Positions 28,136-38,474 are shown, counted from the stretch's first letter. The stretch is DNA of 64,000 nt from CAZUXY01 sp964624235 (GCA_964624235.1 CAZUXY010000001.1:124001-188000); one strand, 5' to 3'. The notes: a model not told the origin generated them from the letters alone. Made by a program: numbers and translations.

Positions 28136-28767
28136 TAGCGAGGCCCCCCTGTCACACTATAGAGATTTCCCATGGTCACTACCCTGGATGGATCGAGCTT
28201 CTTTACAATCCTTGCGGGATTACCGGCAACCACGACGTTGGATGGTACATTTTTCGAGACCACCGCACCGGCCGCGACTACGGAGTTTTTACCGATCCTT
28301 ACCCCCTTACATATAATGGCCGAGTCTCCTATCCATACGCCTTTTTCCAGCACTATCGGCGAAGTTTTACCGATGGGACTTATGCGGTTATGCAGATCGT
28401 GCCAGTCAGCGTCGGTGAGGTATGCGTAGTTTGCCAGCATGCAGTCGTCACCTACCGTGATTCCGCTGGCACTGCTCATGCGCACCCCGTTCATTACCAG
28501 AACATTGTCTCCGATAGAGATGGACCCTTCATGTTCCCCCATTTTAACCGTGGTAAGCCTGGTCTTGTCACCATTGGCGCCGATAATAACCACATTTTCT
28601 CCCAGGCTGATATTGGGACCGTATACCTCGACGTTCCATATCCCCCAGACTATGGGCCTTTTTTTAATGAAAGAGAATTTTTTTCTGAAGAACAGATAAT
28701 AATAAAGAAGGGAACGGATTTTAAACATGGCCTTGAATAAAACCGATCGATGCAGATAATCAGACAT
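28132..28767 (-). CDS. Left-handed beta-helix (hexapeptide) O-acetyltransferase
   Basis: An acyltransferase of the maltose/galactoside acetyltransferase superfamily, 211 residues. Imperfect hexapeptide repeats run from about residue 50 to 190 (for example SISIGDNVLVMNGVRMS and VWIGDSAIICKGVRIGKNSVVAAG), and the cap ends in VVAGNPARIVKKL, typical of the family. It lacks the N-terminal domain of LacA/Maa. The GT4 gene follows with an ATGA overlap. The acceptor is likely a sugar. Confidence 0.88.
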   Translation of the reverse strand: MSDYLHRSVLFKAMFKIRSLLYYYLFFRKKFSFIKKRPIVWGIWNVEVYGPNISLGENVVIIGANGDKTRLTTVKMGEHEGSISIGDNVLVMNGVRMSSASGITVGDDCMLANYAYLTDADWHDLHNRISPIGKTSPIVLEKGVWIGDSAIICKGVRIGKNSVVAAGAVVSKNVPSNVVVAGNPARIVKKLDPSRVVTMGNLYSVTGGPRY

Positions 28768-28890
28768 GATTGTTCCCCATTGTTTTCCTGCTTCCCGGAT
28801 AGCAGTCTGTTGAGTTCTTAACCGGGGAAAAATGAATGGTTTTTTATTGATTTTTAAAGAAACACCCGATATAATAAAATCTCAATTACA

Positions 28891-28911
28891 CACTGTCATG
28901 AGCAGACAGTG
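28891..28911. promoter_or_regulatory. Inverted repeat in a divergent promoter region
   Basis: CACTGTC and GACAGTG form a perfect 7-bp repeat around a 7-nt spacer, in the 291-bp gap between the leftward acetyltransferase and the rightward C69 peptidase. It may be an operator; no regulator is known. Confidence 0.3.
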
Positions 28912-29058
28912 ACATGCGGTTTACGTCAATCAATTTTACAGTTTCATTGCGCCGACACGGGTACGTGGTTTTTTTATCATCTGAATAATCATCCTAAAAT
29001 GATTTAATACACTTTTTTTAGCATCAAATATCGATCACGGTTCAGGAGACTGGAAACA

Positions 29059-30405
29059 ATGTGTGACACCATCGTCGCCACCGCCGAAGCCACCTTGGAT
29101 AAAACAACAATCCTGGCGAAAAACAGCGATCGTGAACCCAATGAGGTTCAACTGCTGATGCACCTGCTCCCTGTAAAACATCAGAAGAACATGAAGGTTG
29201 AGTGTACTTACATCAGCATACCTCAGGCGCCCCGGACCAACGAGGTGCTTATATCCCGGCCTTTCTGGATGTGGGGCTGTGAAATGGGAGTCAATGAACA
29301 CGGACTTGCCATAGGCAACGAAGCGGTTTTCACAAAGGAACCTTACAGAAAAACGGGCTTGACGGGGATGGATTTAATTCGCCTTGCCCTCGAGCGGTGC
29401 GCCGGCGCTGTAGAAGCGCTGTCATGTATTACCGATCTTTTGGCACAACACGGCCAGGGTGGGAAATGCGGATATACCGCCGGTTTGAAATACCATAATT
29501 CATTCATTATTGCCGATAAGAAAGAGGCATGGGTACTGGAAACGGCGGATTACCAGTGGGCGGCAGTTAAAGTCAGAGGGGTTCGATCCATTTCAAACGG
29601 TCTAACCATAGAAGAACACTACGATCAGTCATCCAAGGGACTTGAAGACTATGCTTTACATAAAGGGTATTTGAAAAAGCATGAGACATTTAATTTCAGA
29701 AAAGCGTTTACCGATTCTTTTTACACCTATTTCAGTAAATGCAGTATACGCCAGTGCCGAACCACTGAACTTTTATCCGGACATGCCGGGAATATTACCC
29801 CTGAACTGATGATGTTTTTTCTCAGGGATCATGGCCCGGGCGAACGATATCTGCCCCCTCATGAGACCAGCATGGGAACCGTCTGCATGCACGCATCCAT
29901 GGGTCCTCTGAGGCCCAGCCAGTCGACTTCGGCGCTGGTTGCACATCTAAGAAAAAAGACTCCTACATACTGGGCTACCGGCTCATCGGGAACCTGCACC
30001 GGCATATTCAAGCCCTTCTATCTGAAAGGCAATAAAATTGATTTTCTTCCTCATGAAGCGGGTTCCCGGTTTGACCACGGAATTCCGTGGTGGAAGCATG
30101 AGCTTCTGCACAGAAGAGCCCTGATGAAATATTCTTTCTGGCAGAATAACCTTATGATCGAAAGAAATGCTCTGGAAAAGAGTTTTATCGAGATGGATAC
30201 AAAAGCGATGAAATCTTCAGCCGGCACCGGACATGTACACAGACTTGCCGGCCTCTCCAGACAATGCTTCAATGAAGCAGCGACCGCGACCGATGAATGG
30301 AACGAAAAACTGAAAAACGCTCCTGGGGATAACGATGTGCCATATCTATACCGTCGCTTCTGGGCGTCCCAGAATCGCAAGGCCGGTATTGCCGGTCAGT
30401 TATGA
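29059..30405 (+). CDS. Peptidase C69 family, secernin-like
   Basis: An N-terminal nucleophile hydrolase of 448 residues. After Met removal Cys2 (MCDTIVA) becomes the N-terminal nucleophile, and the AKNSDREPNE motif near residues 20-30 is diagnostic for the secernin/dipeptidase group. The segments GWGCEMG/GLAIGNEAV and WVLETADYQW also fit. There is no signal peptide, so it is cytoplasmic. Bacterial C69 members are dipeptidases or amidases; the substrate is unknown. The AGGAG site lies about 11 nt before the ATG. It stands alone and converges with the MBL-fold gene, with 8 bp between the stops. Confidence 0.9.
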   Translation: MCDTIVATAEATLDKTTILAKNSDREPNEVQLLMHLLPVKHQKNMKVECTYISIPQAPRTNEVLISRPFWMWGCEMGVNEHGLAIGNEAVFTKEPYRKTGLTGMDLIRLALERCAGAVEALSCITDLLAQHGQGGKCGYTAGLKYHNSFIIADKKEAWVLETADYQWAAVKVRGVRSISNGLTIEEHYDQSSKGLEDYALHKGYLKKHETFNFRKAFTDSFYTYFSKCSIRQCRTTELLSGHAGNITPELMMFFLRDHGPGERYLPPHETSMGTVCMHASMGPLRPSQSTSALVAHLRKKTPTYWATGSSGTCTGIFKPFYLKGNKIDFLPHEAGSRFDHGIPWWKHELLHRRALMKYSFWQNNLMIERNALEKSFIEMDTKAMKSSAGTGHVHRLAGLSRQCFNEAATATDEWNEKLKNAPGDNDVPYLYRRFWASQNRKAGIAGQL

Positions 30406-30413
30406 AGCGGAAA

Positions 30414-31079
30414 TTAAATCATGGAAAACACGTAACGTTTGATCAAATCAAAATTTTTTTTCACTTCCGACGCTCCGGCGATATATTCCATATGTCCCGG
30501 AAGCAGGTATTCAATATCGAGTGATGAAATCTTTTCAACGCTTTCCTTGAGTTTTTCCCCGCTCCCTCCTGGGAAATCAACTCTCCCGACACTTTCCCTG
30601 AACACCAGGTCCCCGCAGACCAGGGCTTTTTTATCTTTCCAGTATACGCATATCGATCCGGGGGAATGGCCGGGTGTGTGATAGATTTCCAGCTCGACTC
30701 CGTTGATCAGCAAAGGCCCCTCTTCCAGGATCATATCGAACCTCAATTCAGGGAAATTCATTCCCATCATTGCAAAAAACTTCGGACCGACCTCGTTAAC
30801 AAAATCTATCTCATCCCTGTGCATCGCAATGGGGATATTTTTCCCCATGAAATGCTGGCTGCCTTCAAAGTGGTCGGGATGGGAATGAGTGTTGAAGACA
30901 TAGCGTATGTCATCGGGATCGAGCTTATCGGCCATGAAATCGTTAAGTCTGATATCCATCTGCCGAGCAAGCCCTGGGTCGAAAAGAATATTCAAAGGGT
31001 CCCCGAAATAATACATATTGCAGTTATTCTCGAAAAATCCCCGCCATACATAGCCGTATATTCCATCATCGATCTTCAT
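30414..31079 (-). CDS. Metallo-beta-lactamase-fold hydrolase
   Basis: A protein of 221 residues with the zinc-ligand set of the MBL superfamily: THSHPDHFEG (HxHxDH), PGHSPGS, CGDLVF and LLPGHMEY. It looks like the glyoxalase II/ribonuclease-Z-like small hydrolase group; the substrate is unclear. The ATG at 31079 is chosen because AAGGAG lies 9 nt upstream. The frame is open to 31172, but those residues would overlap the glyS end. It follows glyS with a 13-bp gap. Confidence 0.9.
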   Translation of the reverse strand: MKIDDGIYGYVWRGFFENNCNMYYFGDPLNILFDPGLARQMDIRLNDFMADKLDPDDIRYVFNTHSHPDHFEGSQHFMGKNIPIAMHRDEIDFVNEVGPKFFAMMGMNFPELRFDMILEEGPLLINGVELEIYHTPGHSPGSICVYWKDKKALVCGDLVFRESVGRVDFPGGSGEKLKESVEKISSLDIEYLLPGHMEYIAGASEVKKNFDLIKRYVFSMI

Positions 31080-31092
31080 GCAGAGCATCTCC

Positions 31093-33168
31093 TTATTCCG
31101 AAATCTTGGAAAAATCCATAAATGTTCTGAAGGGATCCAGTATCGAATCCAGGAGCGCAAGCCGGGTATCACGCAGCTCCATGTCTTCTGCCATTACCAT
31201 TACCTTGTCGAAAAAGGCGTCTACAATCCCTTTACCCTCAATAAGCACCCTGAAAAGCGTAGTATAATCATTTTTTTCAATACACTCACTTATGGTAGCC
31301 CTGCGGGAATCAAAGAAATTAAAAAGCGCTTTTTCCGTATCTTCCTTCATTGAGTCCTTTTTGAAGGTAAGTATGTAATCGGGGTTTTTCTGCCTGAAGG
31401 CGCTGACGATGTTATTCATGCGTTTAAAACTTAAAAGCATTTCCGTGAACCCCTCGGTACTGCGGAATTCATTCAGGCTCTTTGCTCGCCGATACAGTTC
31501 CAGGTAATCGAAATACTGGGTCGCCATGCATGCGTCAATCTCGTCGTAGCGAAGGCCGTTCTCCATATAAATCGTATTTGCCCTGGCCGATATAAAAGCC
31601 AGAATTTTATCGATAAGCCCGCTCCCCTGTTTGTACATCGGTGCGCATTTCTGAAGCAAAGCCCCCATATCCAGATGCAGATTCGAAGCCATCAGCATTT
31701 CTACTACAGCACTGGCCTGCCGCCGCAGGGCATAGGGATCCTGCGAACCGGTGGGAATGTTTCCCACCGAAAAAGAACCGAAAAGGTTGTCAACCTTTTC
31801 CGCCAGGGACACCACTACGCTCACCAAACCCCGGGGGAGCGGATCATTTTGAAACCTTGGTTTATAATGATCATCAATGGCATCTGCGACCTCCGGATCT
31901 TCACCGTCCAGGAGCGCGTAGACCCGGCCGATCTTACCCTGCAGAGAGGTAAACTCGAAAACCATGGCCGTGTTGAGATCGGCCTTACACAGGAGTGCGG
32001 CCCGTTGTATTTTTTCCCGTATCGTGTCCGTGCACGAAAACATACCGCTCAGATATTCGGCGATCTTCCCGATCCTTTCTGTTTTCTGGTAAATGGTTCC
32101 CAGTTCTTTATGGAAAAGCACATTGTTAAGGGATTCAACTTTATCATAAAGACTGCTTTTTGTATCCTCATTGAAAAAAAACCGTGCATCATTGAATCGT
32201 GCCCTGATCACCCTTTCATTGCCCGCTTTCACGTGATCGGTGGCGGGATTGTTTGAAACCACCAGAAAGTTCGGCAGTAATTTCCCGTTTCTGTCCCGAA
32301 CTGCGAAATATTTCTGATGCTCCTTCATCTCAGTGATCAGCACGATGTCAGGTATCTCCAGATATTCACTGCCGAACCCGCACGTAACCACGACGGGATC
32401 TTCGGTGAGAAAACACACGGTTTCCAGCAGTTCCTCATCAGAAACAAGATTACCTTTTAAGGCCTTCGCTGCCTTTTCCAGAGCGGCCAGTATGCTGCTT
32501 CTTCTTTCACGGTGGTCTACCGTTACGCCACTGGCTTTAAGCACCGATTCATACTCGGCAACCGAAGAGATTTCGATCATCCTGTTGTGCTGAATATAAT
32601 GCCCCCGCGTACTGTTCGTAGATGAAATTCCTTCATGGGCATAGGGGATGAGCCGGTCATTGAAAAGAATAAGAAAATAGGCAATGGGCCGCGGGAAGGT
32701 GATTTTTTTATCGCTCCATCTCATCTTTTTGGGAAAATGAAGAGTGCGTATCAACTGATCCACTAACTCTGGTATGATTTCTTTGGTTGAATGCGCTACC
32801 ATCTTCTTTTTTGCGAAAATATATTCACCTTTATCGGTTTTTTTATCGTAAAGTTCCTGAAGCTCCAGACCGTTCCCTTTCAGAAAACCCTGAAGTGCCC
32901 TGGTAGGTTTACCGTCAGCGTCATAGGCCGTTTTCAGCGAAGGCCCCTTGATCTCAACCTCATCCTCACTCTGCAGATCTGCAACCCCGCTTGCCATTAT
33001 GACCATCCTGCGGGGAGTCGCAGATACATCGATTTTATCATACCCGATTCTGTACTCTTCGAGTTTTTTACCGAACTCATTCCGCGCCTGTTCGATTGCG
33101 GGGGGGATATATCCCGCGGGTATCTCTTCGGTACCGATTTCACAGAGAAAGTTGGCATTCTCAAGCAT
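31093..33168 (-). CDS. glyS: Glycine--tRNA ligase beta subunit
   Basis: Beta chain of the alpha2beta2 bacterial glycyl-tRNA synthetase, 691 residues, the usual length. The N-terminus LCEIGTEEIPAGYI is diagnostic, as are ATPRRMVI near residue 50 and FPKKMRWSDK near 155. The beta chain binds tRNA and needs GlyQ (alpha) for catalysis; glyQ is not in the window, although it normally lies directly upstream. A 188-bp gap separates it from the M23 gene. The MBL-fold gene follows closely. Confidence 0.94.
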   Translation of the reverse strand: MLENANFLCEIGTEEIPAGYIPPAIEQARNEFGKKLEEYRIGYDKIDVSATPRRMVIMASGVADLQSEDEVEIKGPSLKTAYDADGKPTRALQGFLKGNGLELQELYDKKTDKGEYIFAKKKMVAHSTKEIIPELVDQLIRTLHFPKKMRWSDKKITFPRPIAYFLILFNDRLIPYAHEGISSTNSTRGHYIQHNRMIEISSVAEYESVLKASGVTVDHRERRSSILAALEKAAKALKGNLVSDEELLETVCFLTEDPVVVTCGFGSEYLEIPDIVLITEMKEHQKYFAVRDRNGKLLPNFLVVSNNPATDHVKAGNERVIRARFNDARFFFNEDTKSSLYDKVESLNNVLFHKELGTIYQKTERIGKIAEYLSGMFSCTDTIREKIQRAALLCKADLNTAMVFEFTSLQGKIGRVYALLDGEDPEVADAIDDHYKPRFQNDPLPRGLVSVVVSLAEKVDNLFGSFSVGNIPTGSQDPYALRRQASAVVEMLMASNLHLDMGALLQKCAPMYKQGSGLIDKILAFISARANTIYMENGLRYDEIDACMATQYFDYLELYRRAKSLNEFRSTEGFTEMLLSFKRMNNIVSAFRQKNPDYILTFKKDSMKEDTEKALFNFFDSRRATISECIEKNDYTTLFRVLIEGKGIVDAFFDKVMVMAEDMELRDTRLALLDSILDPFRTFMDFSKISE

Positions 33169-33356
33169 GGGGTCCTCATCGTCTGATCAACTTTGTAATT
33201 TCCCGTCCGTTTTGATCATCAGGTTTCACTATCACTCATTCCCGCTTATACCTACGAGAAATCCGGCCGGGCCAGATGGTATTGCATATAGGGTAATGTT
33301 TTCGGGGGCAAGTACTTTTTCTTCTAACAATTGGGGGGGATGAAAACCATAAAGGT

Positions 33357-34493
33357 TTATCGGATATACTTATGTGGATTCAGATTCCTGCCGCTTTTAA
33401 TCAGCTCAAAATGAAGATGGGGCCCAGTTGATAATCCCGTGTTGCCGCTGCGACCGATATACTGTCCCTGTTTAACATACTGGCCTGCTTTCACACTTAT
33501 CTGCGAAAGATGACCATAGAGGGATTTCCAGCCGTCCGGATGAGCTATCAGCACCGTTTTACCATAACCGCCAAGCCATCCCGTATATGTTACCTTGCCG
33601 TATTTCGTCGCTCGTATCCATTCATAATTCGCCCGTATATCTATCCCTTTGTGGAATTCATACGCAGCGGGGTTAAACGGACTTCTCCTCCACCCATAAC
33701 CGCAATTAATCCTTCTGCTGAAGGCCGGCCACAGGAAACCGGGGATAATATCCAGGGGCTTTGCATCGGGAAGAAAAACGTCATCGCCGTCCGACATGAA
33801 ATCAGTGTTCCTGATGTTGTTTTCAGCAAGTATTCTTTCAATTGGTATTTTGTATTTTGCCGCGATAGCCTGTAGTGTCTGCCCTTTTTTTACTGTGTAG
33901 AGTATACCGTCTTTGTTGGGTATTTTCAGTACCGTTCCCTCGTGAATGATATCGTAAGAGACAAGTTTATTATTGCCGCAGATGGTATCCATTGATACAC
34001 CGTACTTGCGGGCGATTTCACTAAGCGTTTCGCCTTTCTCAACCCGGTGGATACGCAGTATAAGACTGGGATGAGCTTCAGGGGCTGAATAGTCGGTATC
34101 GATCGAGCGTACCAGCAGATCTTTCTGCTCTTCATCGGACAAAGGCACCGTTTGTCCTTTAAAGGAAGGATAAAAAAATAATCCCACGAACAAACCGCCG
34201 GTTAAAAGTACTGCCGTTAACATAGCCCTGACGACTGCCGGCCTAAATCGAGCAATTCGCGACCCGGGGGATTTTCTCACGGTAGTGTTGTTGTGTTTAT
34301 TACGGTATAAAGGAAGTGAACGAAATGGAATACGCGGATGCAGAAACCATTCAACCAGTCGTGTTAAGGGATTACGCGTAAAAGTAAAGAGATAGAATTT
34401 CTTCCTGCCGCGATAAATAATCACGGCGTTCTGTGCCGACAGCGAAACCGTCAGTTTTCCAATTCGGAAAGTTTTTGACCAGAACAGTTTCAT
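33357..34493 (-). CDS. LysM/M23 metallopeptidase
   Basis: A cell-wall hydrolase of 378 residues. A cytoplasmic N-terminus is followed by one transmembrane helix (about 90-112). Two LysM repeats (HRVEKGETLSEIARKYGVSM, then YTVKKGQTLQAIAAKYKI) bind peptidoglycan. The C-terminal M23 domain has HKGIDIR and HLHFEL metal ligands and YGHLSQISVKAGQYVKQG. It should cleave peptidoglycan crosslinks or tether to a divisome/bactofilin complex. The bactofilin gene is directly upstream on the same strand (62-bp gap), a frequent pairing. Confidence 0.93.
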   Translation of the reverse strand: MKLFWSKTFRIGKLTVSLSAQNAVIIYRGRKKFYLFTFTRNPLTRLVEWFLHPRIPFRSLPLYRNKHNNTTVRKSPGSRIARFRPAVVRAMLTAVLLTGGLFVGLFFYPSFKGQTVPLSDEEQKDLLVRSIDTDYSAPEAHPSLILRIHRVEKGETLSEIARKYGVSMDTICGNNKLVSYDIIHEGTVLKIPNKDGILYTVKKGQTLQAIAAKYKIPIERILAENNIRNTDFMSDGDDVFLPDAKPLDIIPGFLWPAFSRRINCGYGWRRSPFNPAAYEFHKGIDIRANYEWIRATKYGKVTYTGWLGGYGKTVLIAHPDGWKSLYGHLSQISVKAGQYVKQGQYIGRSGNTGLSTGPHLHFELIKSGRNLNPHKYIR

Positions 34494-34555
34494 TAAAAGA
34501 ATAATCCACTGACACCCGGGGAATCCTAATGTTAGTATCGGAGGTTCTTTTTATA

Positions 34556-34969
34556 TTATTTAGAAGCCTTGTCAGAGAATTTTTCAGTACCCGTATTGAA
34601 AGATTCCTCTATCGCTTTCTTTGCGTCTTTTTTCTGCCCGCCTGTGATAGTGATATGGCCCTGCGCTACTACACCACGCTGAATGGTCAGGGTGGGCGTT
34701 ACAATATCCCCCAGCACCCTTCCGGTTTCCAACAGACGAACCTCATCCTCGGCTTTAATATTGCCTATCACCGTACCCGCCACCACCACTGAGCGGGCAT
34801 TTATATTGGTTTTCACTTTTCCGGTTTCGCCCACCACAAGTTCTTCTTCCGTACGTATATCCCCCTCGAACTTGCCGTCTATCTTCAATGAACCGCTGAT
34901 ATAGAATTTCCCTTCAAATATCGAACCTTCACCGATGGTACTGTTTACGGCATCGCCCTTGCTCGCCAT
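34556..34969 (-). CDS. Bactofilin
   Basis: A polymer-forming cytoskeletal protein, 137 residues. The core is a right-handed beta-helix of short repeats (GSIFEGKFYISGSLKIDGKFEGDI, NINARSVVVAGTVIGNIKA), flanked by charged, disordered ends. Bactofilins form nucleotide-free filaments that localise cell-wall enzymes. The adjacent M23 peptidase gene fits that role. A weak ribosome binding site (GAGG) precedes the ATG. Confidence 0.9.
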   Translation of the reverse strand: MASKGDAVNSTIGEGSIFEGKFYISGSLKIDGKFEGDIRTEEELVVGETGKVKTNINARSVVVAGTVIGNIKAEDEVRLLETGRVLGDIVTPTLTIQRGVVAQGHITITGGQKKDAKKAIEESFNTGTEKFSDKASK

Positions 34970-35118
34970 AGTTTAAACCTCGTTTTAAAAAATATTGCGT
35001 GGGTTTTTTCCGCTCTGACAGGCGGAGATGAACCAGGTATTCCCGGTTTGTACTATAACCAGGAAAATTCCCGAGACAGATTATCATTGCAGGTAGGGTT
35101 ATTATTTCAAGAAGTTTT

Positions 35119-36384
35119 TCACCCGCGCTGTATGGAGACGTTGTGCCTGTCCTGGCTGGGCATTTTACCTATAGATACGAGAGTGAGATCCCTGTTGTCA
35201 AAAAGAAATCCGCTCAGACGGTTAAAGTCATCCATGGTTACGGCATTGATGCGTTGCACGATTTCCGCGAAGGGAATATCCCTGCCATACACCATTTCAT
35301 TTTTAGCCAGTTGTCCCATTCTGACTTCATTGCTCTCCAGGCTCAGGGCCAGATTCCCGATCATGAAAGTCTTGGCATCTTCCAGTTCTTCACGGCTGAT
35401 ACCGTCTTTCAACATGCTTTCGCATTCCTTTATGATCAGGTCAAGTGCTCTTTCATAACTTTCAGGAGATGTGCCGCAATAGACACCGAAGATTCCCCTG
35501 TCTTTATACGAAGAATGAAATGAGTAAACAGAATAACAGAGCCCTTCTTTTTCCCTTATATTCTGGAAAAGCCTGGACGACATGCTTCCACCAAGAATCG
35601 TGCTCAGGGTGTACAGAGCCCATCTCTGTTCATCATTCCTGTTGAGTCCTTCCGTACCGAGGCAGAAATGCACCTGTTCCAGGTCTTTGGCGATATGGCG
35701 GCGGCAGACTCTTTCAGGCGTCTGCTTGTATCGATGCAAAACCGTTTCCGATCTCCTGGAACCGCCGTTGAAATTCCTTTCTATTAGTGAACGGGCATCC
35801 TCGACCTTAAAGTTTCCTACAATGACAAAAATGCACTGGTCCGAGGTATAATGCTTTCTGTAAAATTCAACAAGCTTCTCCCTGGTCATCCGGGCTATGG
35901 TTTCCTGTGTGCCCAGTATTGAATGCCCCAGCGGATGATTTGACAGCATGCATTCCATGAAAACGTCATGTATCAGTTCATCCGGAGTATCTTCATACAT
36001 TCTTATTTCTTCGAGTATTACGTTTTTCTCTTTCGAAATTTCGTATTCATCGAACAGTGAATTATAGTACATGTCCGCAAGTAGTTGTACCGACATCTCA
36101 AGGAAATCGGAAACCACGTTTATATAGTAACAGGTATACTCACGGTTGGTCGCGGCATTGTGCTGGCCTCCGACCCTGTCGACTATCTGTGCTATCTCTT
36201 TCGCAGAATACTTCGGGGTCCCTTTAAAAAGCATATGCTCGATGAAGTGGGCATAGCCTCTCTCTTCATCGAGTTCATCACTGGAACCGGTTTTAATCCA
36301 CAACCCGACCGATATGGATACTACACCCTCTACGGGCTGCAGAAGTACGGTCATTCCGTTTTCCAGTGAGTATTTAGCAAACAT
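35119..36384 (-). CDS. M16 family zinc peptidase
   Basis: A peptidase of 421 residues related to mitochondrial processing peptidase and PqqL/YmxG proteins. The inverted zinc motif HFIEH (HxxEH) is at about residues 46-50, followed by GGQHNAATNREYTCYY. It has a single N- and C-domain pair, as in the short bacterial form. It comes 11 bp after pnp, an association seen in many bacteria. Confidence 0.92.
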   Translation of the reverse strand: MFAKYSLENGMTVLLQPVEGVVSISVGLWIKTGSSDELDEERGYAHFIEHMLFKGTPKYSAKEIAQIVDRVGGQHNAATNREYTCYYINVVSDFLEMSVQLLADMYYNSLFDEYEISKEKNVILEEIRMYEDTPDELIHDVFMECMLSNHPLGHSILGTQETIARMTREKLVEFYRKHYTSDQCIFVIVGNFKVEDARSLIERNFNGGSRRSETVLHRYKQTPERVCRRHIAKDLEQVHFCLGTEGLNRNDEQRWALYTLSTILGGSMSSRLFQNIREKEGLCYSVYSFHSSYKDRGIFGVYCGTSPESYERALDLIIKECESMLKDGISREELEDAKTFMIGNLALSLESNEVRMGQLAKNEMVYGRDIPFAEIVQRINAVTMDDFNRLSGFLFDNRDLTLVSIGKMPSQDRHNVSIQRG

Positions 36385-36395
36385 ATCGGATTTCT

Positions 36396-38474
36396 CTATC
36401 TTTTTAAGGCATCCTTTCTGCTTAAATCGATCCGTCCCTGCCGATCGATCCCGATCACCTTGACCTGCACCTCGTCCCCTTCTTTTAGGAGATCTGAAAC
36501 ACGGTTTACCTTCTGGAAATCGAGCTTGGATATGTGGATGAGTCCTTCCTTGCCGGGAAGAATCTCCACAAAGGCACCGTACTCCATCACCTTCTTTACG
36601 CGTCCGCTGTAGATCTTACCCACCATGACATCTTCGGTTATAGCCTTGATTTTATCAATGGCCTTTTCAATGGACTCCTTGTCGGGCGCCGAAATACAGA
36701 CAGTCCCGTCGTCCTCAATATCGATATCAGCTCCGGTTTCCTCGATTATGGCTTTAATCACTTTTCCTCCGGGCCCGATAATTCCTCCGATTTTGTCGAC
36801 GTGCACGGTGATCATGGCAATTCTCGGCGCATGCGGAGCAAGTTCTTTTTCAGGTTCGGATATAACTGCATTCATTTTCTCCAGGATATGCATCCTGCCC
36901 TCCCTGGCCTGCGCCAGGGCCTCTCTCATGATCTGAGGAGTGATGCCTTCAATTTTAATATCCAGCTGGAACGCGGTTATACCCGTCGAGGTACCGGCAA
37001 CCTTGAAATCCATATCCCCAAGGTGATCTTCAAGTCCCATAATATCGCTCAGAATGGCATATCTGTCCCCTTCCATAATAAGGCCCATCGCTATTCCCGC
37101 AACAGCCGATTTAATGGGTACACCTGCGTTGAAAAGAGCCAGTGAACCAGAGCAAACTGAAGCCATTGAAGAAGAACCGTTGGATTCAAGAATTTCCGAT
37201 ACCACACGGATTGTGTAAGGGAAATCCATCTGATCAGGGAGAACATATCCCAACGCTCTCTCGGCAAGCATCCCATGACCGATTTCACGTCTCCCGGTAC
37301 CGCCGACCCTTCCGGTTTCTCCAACCGAAAAAGGAGGGAAATTGTAGTGCAACATAAACCTTCTAAAGCTCTCCCCCTCCAGCGCATCCAGTCGCTGCGA
37401 GTCCCTTACCGTGCCCAGCGTTACCACACCCAGGCTCTGGGTTTGACCTCTGGTAAAAAGTGAAGAGCCGTGCGCCCTGGGGAGTATGCCCACCTTTACA
37501 TCAATGGGTCTTATCTCTTTCAGAGTGCGGCCATCAGCTCTGATCCCTTTATCCAGTATCCTGCTTCGCATCATCTCATAATCCAGTCCATCCATTAGAG
37601 ATGCAGTCTGTGTACAGGTTTCAGGGTACTTCTCTTTCAAATCCTCTATAGCTTTATCAACACACTTCTTGAAAGTATCTTCCCTTTCCTTTTTTTCTTT
37701 TACATTGATCAGGTTTTCAATATCCGCCAGGAACCTTTCTCTCAATTCGGCTTCCAGCTTTTTGTCCAATTTTTTAGGGGAATACTCCATCACTGGTTTC
37801 CCTACCTGACGCTTTAGCTCTTCCTGGGCTTCACATAACTTTTTTATTTGTTCGTGCGCGAATTCCACGGCTTTGACCATGTCTTCTTCGCTTACATTTT
37901 TTGCCGATCCCTCGATCATGGTGACAGCTTTACCTGTCCCGGCAACCACCAGGTCTATATCACTTTTTTCAACTTCTTCAAAGGTGGGATTGACCAGGAA
38001 ACTGCCGTCTATCCTTCCCACCCGGACGGCCCCTACGGGACCGTGAAAGGGTATCCCTGAAACAATCAGGGCAGCCGAGGCTGAATTTATCGCCAGCACA
38101 TCGGTTTGGATTTTCTGGTCTGATGAAAGAACATATATTATGATCTGAACCTCATTAATGAAATCTTCAGGGAAAAGCGGCCTTATCGGCCTGTCGGCAA
38201 GCCTGCTGGTCAGGACCTCACGATCACTGGGTTTACCTTCCCTTTTGATATAGCCACCGGGGATTTTACCCGCAGCATAAAATTTTTCACGATAGTCCAC
38301 CATAAGCGGAAAAAAATCCTGCCCTTCAACCACATCCCTGGAAACCACTACTGAAGCGAATACGATGGCTTCTCCGATCGAAACGGCGACCGCACCATCC
38401 GCCTGCTTCGCCAGGTATCCGGTATTGAATATAATACGATCGCGCCCGACTCCTGCGCTTACTTCCACACTCAT
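36396..38474 (-). CDS. pnp: Polyribonucleotide nucleotidyltransferase
   Basis: A phosphorolytic 3'-5' exoribonuclease, trimeric, and part of the RNA degradosome in many bacteria. The 692 residues carry two RNase PH domains (DFFPLMVDYREKFYAAGKIPGG in the first; RTLKEIRPIDVKVGILPRAHG and REIGHGMLAERAL in the second), a helical linker, a KH domain (KIGGIIGPGGKVIKAI) and an S1 domain (GRVKKVMEYGAFVEI). It lies 58 bp after rpsO, the standard order, and precedes the M16 peptidase. Confidence 0.97.
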   Translation of the reverse strand: MSVEVSAGVGRDRIIFNTGYLAKQADGAVAVSIGEAIVFASVVVSRDVVEGQDFFPLMVDYREKFYAAGKIPGGYIKREGKPSDREVLTSRLADRPIRPLFPEDFINEVQIIIYVLSSDQKIQTDVLAINSASAALIVSGIPFHGPVGAVRVGRIDGSFLVNPTFEEVEKSDIDLVVAGTGKAVTMIEGSAKNVSEEDMVKAVEFAHEQIKKLCEAQEELKRQVGKPVMEYSPKKLDKKLEAELRERFLADIENLINVKEKKEREDTFKKCVDKAIEDLKEKYPETCTQTASLMDGLDYEMMRSRILDKGIRADGRTLKEIRPIDVKVGILPRAHGSSLFTRGQTQSLGVVTLGTVRDSQRLDALEGESFRRFMLHYNFPPFSVGETGRVGGTGRREIGHGMLAERALGYVLPDQMDFPYTIRVVSEILESNGSSSMASVCSGSLALFNAGVPIKSAVAGIAMGLIMEGDRYAILSDIMGLEDHLGDMDFKVAGTSTGITAFQLDIKIEGITPQIMREALAQAREGRMHILEKMNAVISEPEKELAPHAPRIAMITVHVDKIGGIIGPGGKVIKAIIEETGADIDIEDDGTVCISAPDKESIEKAIDKIKAITEDVMVGKIYSGRVKKVMEYGAFVEILPGKEGLIHISKLDFQKVNRVSDLLKEGDEVQVKVIGIDRQGRIDLSRKDALKR

